This document shows, piece after piece, positions 56,859 through 64,000 of a stretch of 64,000 nucleotides of DNA. Within the stretch, counting starts at the first letter, position 1; the number at the start of each line of letters is the position of its first letter. The stretch spans positions 67,670,166-67,734,165 of the forward strand of contig NC_089581.1 in the NCBI RefSeq assembly GCF_019320115.1, given 5' to 3'. The notes below the pieces were generated by a model. It was not told where the DNA came from. It was given only the letters and a program-made list of their open reading frames with translations, and ran no database searches. Made by a program: the position numbers and the translations under genes. Source of the stretch: Miscanthus floridulus. Lineage: Eukaryota; Streptophyta; Magnoliopsida; Poales; Poaceae.

Positions 56859-59800
56859 GTCGGTGTAGAAAGTGACCAACACATAAATATTTGTAGTTTT
56901 GCCGTACGTTGTGATCGGATGTGGCCTAGCACTCAATGATAAAGGGTTTATACTGGTTTAGGCAACATGCCCTATGTCCAGTTTGAGTCGGTCGGTGACT
57001 TTATTCCTAAGCCCAAGTGCTCAAAGTTTGCAGTGGGGTTACAAACGAGAAGGAGAAAGATGGGGGTACAAGAGGTCTGGTCGAACTCTTGTCTGAAGGG
57101 CCAAGAGTGATGGGAGCTCCGCTATGTGCTAAGTGTTTGAGGGTGTGCTCAAGGTTTGAACCTGGTGGTTCTGTTGTTGTGTATGAGTGAACTGAGAGAT
57201 CTCTTCTGTTAGAAGAGAGCGCATCCCCTTTTATAGGTGAAGGGGACGGCCTTACAAGCGAGAGAGAGAGAGAGTACACATGCTACTAAGTCTTGTCGCC
57301 CACGTCATTAGGTACAAGATGATTGTAGACGCCCATAACACTGTTAAATATCAGATGCATGTGGGAGGTTGCGTTGTCTTCTTCCGGTATGGCAGACATT
57401 GGTGCCTGTCATACTGTTGATGCCTAGAGGCATGTAGGGGGTTTTACCATGTTCACCCGGTGTGGTAAATGCCGGTGCCCACAACACTATTGATGCCTGG
57501 AGGCATGTGGGGGAGCCTTACCGTGTTTGTTTGGTATGGGAGTTGATGGCGCCCACAACACTATAGGGTAAATGTTGGCGGCCACAACACTGCTTGTGTT
57601 CTATCACACCAAGAAGGTTGTAGGGTACCCTTCTAACATGCCATGTTGGTACTATCCTATAGGTGTACAGGGTACGGTCCTTGGTATTGCATTGACTTGA
57701 GTGCCCTGTCTTACTTTCTCTGTCCATTTCCTGGTCCTCACCGAGCGGGCATCCCTAGTCGGTTGGTCCTAGTCGGCTTTGATTGCGCCAGTCGGAGAGG
57801 AGCTGTAACTAGGGTTTTGACGCATTCCTAGTCGAAGAAGCGGGTCAGAGTTGGAAGTGGTGTTTGGCCAGGCCTTCCAGTCAGAGAGGCCATTTGGAGG
57901 TGGGCCAAAGTTGAAAGCGAGCGCTGTCCTTCTTTCGGTTGGAGAGGCGAGCCAGAGTCAGAAACGGGCGCCATTCCTCCTTGGCCAGGCCTTCGAGTTG
58001 GAGATTGGATCGCCCTTCTAGCCTGTCATTTAGGTTTTTGGGCTAGCCTAGGAGTTACGCATTGTTTTCAACATTGTCTGCTAGGCTGAGCCTTTGTTGG
58101 GAAGCCGGTCCATGAGGAACCCTAGGTTTATGAACCTGACAGAGCCCTCGAGCCCCTAGGTGATTTGTTTAGAATTGTCTAGGAGTTTTTTTTGTCTTGA
58201 CATCGGGTGTAGCCCCCGAGTGATTTGGGTAGAATCATCTATGGGGTTTTTCGTGTTGCTGGTAGGGGAAGTTTCATTTTGTCAGTGGGTGCGTGCGAGC
58301 GCTCCCTCAGGTGTAGCCCCCAAGTGATCCAGGCAGAATTGCCTGGGGGGTTTTGTTTAGCGGGAGGTAGTTTTTGGGATTGGGCGAGACAGAGCTAGCG
58401 GATCCTGGCATCGGGTGGAGCCAAGGTAGCTTAGGGCTCGGGTGAGATGGAGCTTTGTGGATCCTAGCGTTGGACGCAGCCGAGGCAGTTTAGGGATCAG
58501 GCAAGATGGAGCTCGTGGATCCTGGCATCGGGCGCATCCGAGGTAGTTTTAGTGATTGGGCGAGACAGAGCTCACGGATTCTAGCATCGAGCACAGCCGA
58601 GGTAGTTTAGGGATCAGGCGAGATGGAGCTCACGGATCCTAGCATTGGTTGTAGCTGAGGCAGTTTAGGGATTAGGCGAGACGAAGCTTATGGATCCTAG
58701 CGTTGGGCGCAGCTGAGGTAGTTTAGGGATCGGGCGAGACAGAGCTTCGTGGATCCTAGCATCGAGCGTAGCCGAGGTAGTTTAGGGATCAGGTGAGACA
58801 GAGCTCACATATCCTAGCGTTGGGCGCAACCGAGGCAGTTTTAGGGATCGGGTGAGACGGAGCTCACGGATCCTGGCATCGAGTGCAGCCGAGGCAGTTT
58901 AGGGATCGAGCGAGACAGAGCTCATGGATCCTAGTGTCGGCTGCAGCTGAGGTAGTTTTGGGATTGGGCGAGACAGAGCTCGTGGATCCTAGTGTCGGGC
59001 GTAGCCGAGGCAGTTTAGGGATCGAGCGGAGCTCATGGATCCTAGCACTGGCGTCGATTGTAGCCCAGGTAGTTTAGGGATCAGGGGAAGCTCATGGATC
59101 CTGGTGTTGGGCATAGCCGAGGTAGTTTAGGGATCGGGCGAGATGGAGCTCATGGATCCTAGTGTCGGGCGTAGCTAGGGATCGGGCAAAATGGAGCTCG
59201 CGAATCCTGGCGTCGGCCGCAACCGAGGCAGTTTAGGGATCGGGTGAGATGGAGCTCGTGGATCCTAGCGTTGAGTGCAGCCAAGGCAGTTTTAGGGATC
59301 GGGCGGAGCTTGTGGATCCTAGCGTTGGAGTTGGTTGCAGCCAAGGTAGTTTAGGGATCAGGAGGAGCTCGTAGATCCTAGCGTCGGGCGCAGCTGAGGC
59401 AATTTTAGGGATTGGGCAAGACAAAGCTCACGGATCCTAGCATCGATCGTAGCCAAGGTAGTTTAGGGATCGGGCGAGTTGGAGCTCGTGGATCCTGGTG
59501 TCGGGCGTAGCCAAGGCAGTTTAGGGATCGAGCGAGATAGAGCTCGTGGATCCTAGCATCGGTCACAGCTAAGGCAGTTTAGGGATGGGGTGAGATAGAG
59601 CTTGCGGGTCCGGGCATTCGTCATAGCCTAGGTAGTTTAGGGATCGGGCGAGACGGAGCTCACGGATCCTAGCGTCAGTCACAATCGAGATAGTTTTTAG
59701 GGATCGGGCGAGACGGAGCTCATAGATCCTGGCGTCGGTCATAGCCAAGGTAGTTTTAGGTGTCTTGAGCCCCTAAGCCCCGTTGGGCTTTGGTAGGGGT

Positions 59801-60767
59801 CGGTTGAATTTTTTGTGTTACCCCATCCATGATTTCTCGCAACCAGAGGGGCTGAGCTAATGTCGCTTGCCTCGATGGCTCGAGTGACGCGCTCGGTGAG
59901 CTCGCTAACGGGCAATTCGAGTGAAGTTTGGGTCCATCGTTCATGATGGGGTCAGCATAGCCCTCATGTGGCACTTCACTGCTCCTTAACCTACAACCTA
60001 GTAGATGCCTAGGTCATTTTGGAGACTGACCTAGGTGGCCCACTGGCCTCCCTTCGATGGAGATTCTGTGGGTTTGGCGGGAGGTTAGGATCGAACGAGA
60101 AGGTTGAGATGACCCTATCTGCTTCGGGGTAGACTGGGTGAGGACCACTTGGGGCTCATCTACGTTTTCTCCCCTAGTTTTGTTTGATGTGAGGTGGCCT
60201 TAAGCCCTTTGTGGGCTAGCCTTTGAACCTCGGTCGGTCATTGCTCATGTTGAGTGAGGCAACTGCCGCTTCATAATGCAACACGGATCGTTATGATGCA
60301 TTTAACTGCACGCGCGATGCCTCGGATGAATGAAATGAATGAATGCATGTATAGATGAATGGATGATTATATAAAGAAATAGTGGGGGTTGGTAATGTTA
60401 CCTTGATGACTCGAGTGATGGGGTTTGTGGAGCTCCAATCAGAAATGTTTGACTGGCATCCACACTCGTCATTCGTGACAAAGTCAGCATGGCCCACATG
60501 GGGCGTCCCTCTACTCCTTACCTATCTCTTGGTGTTTACCTGAGCCGTTTGATTGACTTAGGGAGCCTGATGCTCTCTCCTGGGTAGAGATCCCGTAGTT
60601 GGGCCTTTCCAAGTCCCACTTGGGAAGGTGGAGAGCCTCCTGCGCATGGTGGTGCTTTGGTTCTTGCGCCCGACGTGCGGTAGTGGTGGGCCATTTTTTG
60701 GGTAGGGTGCGTCCCATCGGTCAGGGCGTATCCTGTCATTTCCCATCCGCATTGAATGGGGGAAGTG
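56859..60767 (-). mobile_element. Degenerate gypsy-type LTR retrotransposon DNA
   Basis: Starts TGTCGGTGTAGAAAGTGACC, an LTR-type terminus; a minus-strand CCTATAAAAGG (57237-57227) suits an LTR promoter in minus orientation. Further right come CCCCCGAGTGATTTGGGTAG-like words and a large tandem array (58370-59757). 59840-60010 and 60400-60540 are diverged copies of each other. No gag or pol domain was recognised. The LTR's right edge is undefined. Confidence 0.5.
58370..59757. repeat. ~58-bp minisatellite, about 23 copies
   Basis: Unit contains TTTAGGGATCGGGCGAGA, GGAGCTC, GGATCCTAGCGTCGG and GCAGCCGAGGCAG in fixed order. Copies vary by substitutions and small deletions. It sits inside gypsy-derived DNA. 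Confidence 0.85.
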
Positions 60768-61165
60768 TGGGGGTATGGCCCATGGTATCCACAAGACAAG
60801 ACATGGGTTGCACCATCAGAGGTGGCCCAGCCCACAAGATCAAGGCATGCACGGCACTGGTCGACGTGCACCGCAAGATATTGTATAGTACCAAATAGGA
60901 TACTTTCCTTGTAACCCTACCCCTTCAGAGTATATAAGGAGAGGCAGGGGTCTCCTAGTCGATATCTACATACATCTCATACTACATACAATACACCAAA
61001 GACACAGGACATTGGGTATTACATCGATCAGACGACCCAAACCTATCTAAATCGCTGTCTCTACGCCTTGTGTCACCATCCGGTTCCTGATTACGCGCAC
61101 CCTCACCAACAAATCTACCATCGCGGGATACCCCTCGGTGGACAGTCGAGCATCTTTTGTCGACA
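60768..61165 (+). repeat. 5' LTR of the non-coding element
   Basis: TGGGGGTATGGCCCATGG...TTGTCGACA, 398 bp, with TATATAAGG at 60931-60939. Confidence 0.75.
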
Positions 61166-62644
61166 GTTGGCATGCCAGGTAGGGGCGTGCACTTGATCCA
61201 TGGTGAGCCATACCTCAAGATCTATGTTGTTCGTGGGAACTCGAGAGATCGCGGCGACAAGCTTTGGCAACAAGAGCATTGGCTTTTCTCGCTGCGCCAC
61301 GTGATGTGATTCCACGGCGCTATCTTGCGGCATCCTAGCAGATGCCAAATTCAAATCAGCAAGAGCTAGCCAACTTCCTAGCACAACACGGCACTGCATC
61401 CGTGCAGTGACCACAGCACTATCACGATAGTTACCCTTCACACAAGATCCAATCGTCCAAGGAGGAACACATGAGGAAGAAAAAAGATCGATGTGCATGG
61501 ACATATGTCACACCGCATGGCTACACGCACGATGCCTTGATCTCCGATAGCCTCAAGAGTCAAGACTGGACCAACCATGCGTGATCTATTGGACCATGCA
61601 AGCTAACTAAAATAATCAAAGAAATCGAGGCTTGCATGATGCAGCATACGTACATCTCAACGAGGAAGCGTTTTTGCTGGTGCCACCTACGATGAATGTA
61701 CTTGATCAAGCAGAAGACGTTCGACTTTGACTCCCAAAGTAGCAGATCCGTCAGCAGCAGATCAAGACTTGCTATGGGACGTCCTCAACACGAGTCAAAC
61801 TCAACGAGCCATCAAGCGAGCCGTGTTGCATCGCAACAATGATCGCCACATAGAACTATGCCATGACGACCACGACCATCGCCATGACGATAGTTCAGAA
61901 AGCTCGAGCGCCGAGCAACTTTGTCAATGCCGACCAAATAACGTCATATGCCTCCGACCAGATGTTATGTCTAAAGCTAAGTCACGCTTTAATATTTTTC
62001 TAAATATTCTCCAATCTTCGTATATCGCCATAATGTTTCTCCGAGCTGTTTTCTCCTTGTTTGCTCTCCAAACAATTTTTCGAACCCCCAAATAGTCATG
62101 TTGATGCTCGGATGTCCCCAGCGACAACCCTGTCTCCGGCTCCTCCCTACACGTGCATGAGCGTCTACCCTCTGTGTTATGGATGGTCGGCAATGGCTCC
62201 TTAGCGACGCTTTGTTCTTCCTCTACACACACAGGCTCCGCACTCCACGTTATGGTTAACGGGCTAGCTAGGGCTAGAGACTTAGCTACACACTAACGGG
62301 TCGGACGGTTTATATTAAATATAAATAAATATTCAAGTGTTCACACCAACTGATCGCTGAGCTATATACGCTATTTCATCGCCATTGCTGATTTTTCTCT
62401 GGAGTTCATATATTTTTACATCATGTACTACCTGTTCTACATATTTGTATTGTAGGATCATCGTCTAGGTGATCGAACCACATAGTGCTTGGACTTCTCC
62501 ACCGATCAACTGGTTGGACCGCTAGGTTCATGGATTTCATCACCGACCAGTTGATCGGACTATTTGCCGATCGCTTCTACTCAATGATCACTTCGCCGCC
62601 AACTAGTTGACTAGACCGTTCATCACCGTGCTTCATTGCTAGAT

Positions 62645-63262
62645 ACATCGGGGACTCCTCGGTGCTCGGACATCGCCAGCTACATTTGTTACTCCTCGGC
62701 GCTCGGATTCTTCATGCTCAGGGACTAAAAGGGCACACTTCTACCCACTTCACCTTGCAGACATCGCCGGCTACGCTAGGGACTCCTTGGTGCTTGGACA
62801 TCGTCAGCTATGCGGGGGACTCCTCAGTGCTCGAACATCACCAGCTACGCCGGGGATTCCTCAGTGCTCAGACATCGCTAGCTACGCCAGGGACTCCTTG
62901 ATGCTCGGACATCGCCAGCTACGCCAGAGACTCCTTAGTGCTCGGACATCACCAGCTACGATGGGGACTCCTCGTTGCTCGGACATCGCTAGCTACACCG
63001 GGGACTCCTCGGTGCTCAAACGTCGCCAGCTATGTCAGAGACTCCTAGGTGCTCGGACATCGCCAGCTATGCCAGGGACTCCTCGGTGCTCAGACATTGC
63101 AAGCTACACTGGAGACTCCTTGATGCTCAGAAATCGCCAGCTATGCCGGAGAATCCTCAGTGCTCGGACGTCGCCAGCTACGCTAGGGACTCCTCGGTGC
63201 TTGAACATTGCCAGCTACACCGGGGACTCCTCGTTTCTCAGACGTCGCCAGCTATGCCGGGG
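62645..63262 (+). repeat. 37-bp tandem repeat, about 16 copies
   Basis: The unit includes GGGACTCCTCGGTGCTCGGA and CATCGCCAGCTAC. Since 37 is not a multiple of 3, successive copies are read in all three frames; an open frame across the array repeats every 37 residues. Confidence 0.88.
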
Positions 63263-63625
63263 ACTACCTTGATGGTCGGATCTTGCTATGCCTCATTGGT
63301 GTGCTATCAAGCTACTCCATGCTGTTCAGAACAGGATGCTGATCTTGGGCAGCACGTCTGGGGTCTTGTTATGCGCATGTCAGACAACCTCAGCAAGCTT
63401 TCAGACTTCTTTTTCTTTGACCCTGCTACAAGATTCATTCTTCATCTTCTAGCAGGCTTGGGGACTAAGTGGGCACACTTCACCTTGCGGTGAGTGTGCG
63501 CTTTTCAATTCAGGGCTCCACCCATGGACGGGTTGCCTACTCGACCGGTCTTCTGCCTTTCTTCTACTTTCTGACCCTGGCACCAAGTGACTACATCACC
63601 TACTGTCAGGCTCGAGGACTAGCTA

Positions 63626-64000
63626 TGGGGGTATGGCCCCCCGATATCCACAAGACAAGACATGGGCCGCACCATTAGAGGTGGCCCAGCCCACAAGATC
63701 AAGGCGTGCATTGCACTGGTCGATGTGCACTGCAAGATATTGCATAGTACCAAATAGGATACTTTCCTTGTAACCCTACCCCTTCAGAGTATATAAGGAG
63801 AGGCAGGGGTCCCCTAGTCGATATCTATAGACATCTCATACTTAATACAATACACCAAAGACACAGGACGTAGGGTATTATGTCGATCATACGGCCCAAA
63901 CCTATCTAAATCACTGTCTCTGCGCCTTGTGTCACCATCCGGTTCCTGATTACGCGCACCCCCACTGACAAATCTACCATCGCAGGATACCCCTCGGTGG
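63626..64000 (+). repeat. 3' LTR of the non-coding element (partial)
   Basis: Matches 60768-61142 with scattered substitutions; TATATAAGG-equivalent at 63790-63798. About 23 bp should remain beyond the window. Confidence 0.75.

Larger units (their letters stand above)
60768..64000 (+). mobile_element. Non-coding LTR retrotransposon, right LTR cut by window
   Basis: Two copies of one LTR: 60768-61165 and 63626-64000 (cut). The left LTR is followed by TGGCATGCCAGGTAGGGG (from 61168), a variant of the leader/PBS signature of Tat-like gypsy elements. The 2.46-kb interior has no gag or pol domain and includes a 37-bp tandem array. This fits a LARD/TRIM-like non-autonomous element mobilised by a gypsy relative; that is inference. 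Confidence 0.78.

Noticed and set aside
58370..59757. CRISPR-like array
   Set aside because: Units are contiguous tandem copies without unique spacers, in a plant nuclear context.
62645..63262. Repeat protein of 37-residue units
   Set aside because: The 37-bp DNA unit explains the periodic frame; the same units read in all frames.
1..64000. tRNA or rRNA genes
   Set aside because: No cloverleaf with intact A/B boxes and no rRNA core sequence was noticed; tRNA-like words found were retrotransposon primer-binding sites.

Overview
The window is nuclear DNA from a grass, most likely an Andropogoneae species (sugarcane, sorghum or Miscanthus type). The evidence is intron-containing genes with GC-rich first exons, many nested LTR retrotransposons, and many small DNA transposons with the GGGCCTGTTTGG-type ends common in grasses. 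No database search was run; family names rest on motifs read by eye.

Layout. 1-5.4 kb: minus-strand Ty3/gypsy element cut by the window edge (RT start, protease, gag, 5' LTR). 5.6-7.7 kb: degenerate satellite-like array built on CCCTAATCAGTATG, split by a DNA-transposon fragment. 8.45-15.43 kb: probable Tekay/Del-type solo LTR holding a second solo LTR (9783-12122, Ty1/copia SIRE/Maximus type) with a perfect 5-bp target duplication. 18.5-34.9 kb: the gene island. 35.3-42.2 kb: complete but dead Ty1/copia element on the minus strand. 45-47 kb: gene fragments (ERD6-like sugar transporter, ubiquitin-like domain). 47.7-48.3 kb: an HSP20-like gene. 51-54.6 kb: hAT element, and a CACTA element interrupted by a truncated SIRE-type copia. 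56.5 kb: long hairpin. 56.9-64 kb: gypsy-derived DNA with a ~58-bp minisatellite, then a non-coding LTR element with a 37-bp tandem repeat, cut by the right edge.

Five genes have intact, splice-consistent models: a GDSL esterase/lipase (5 exons, 365 aa, +), an F-box protein of the FBS/SKIP27-like group (4 coding exons, 264 aa, -), an uncharacterised plant protein with a beta-rich C-terminal half (3 exons, 503 aa, +), a SKP1-like protein (2 exons, 210 aa, -) and an HSP20/RTM2-like protein (2 exons, 180 aa, -). In each model the exon phases join without a frame break. The F-box and SKP1-like genes are about 12 kb apart and belong to families that meet in SCF ubiquitin ligases; a direct partnership is only inference.

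I found no clearly new multi-gene system. The observations most worth checking are the 87-bp-arm hairpin at 56.5 kb, GC-rich cargo inside a PIF-like element with a TAA target duplication, the similar U3 repeat layout of two unrelated-looking SIRE-type LTRs, the mutation spectrum of the dead copia element, and the two in-phase minisatellite arrays.
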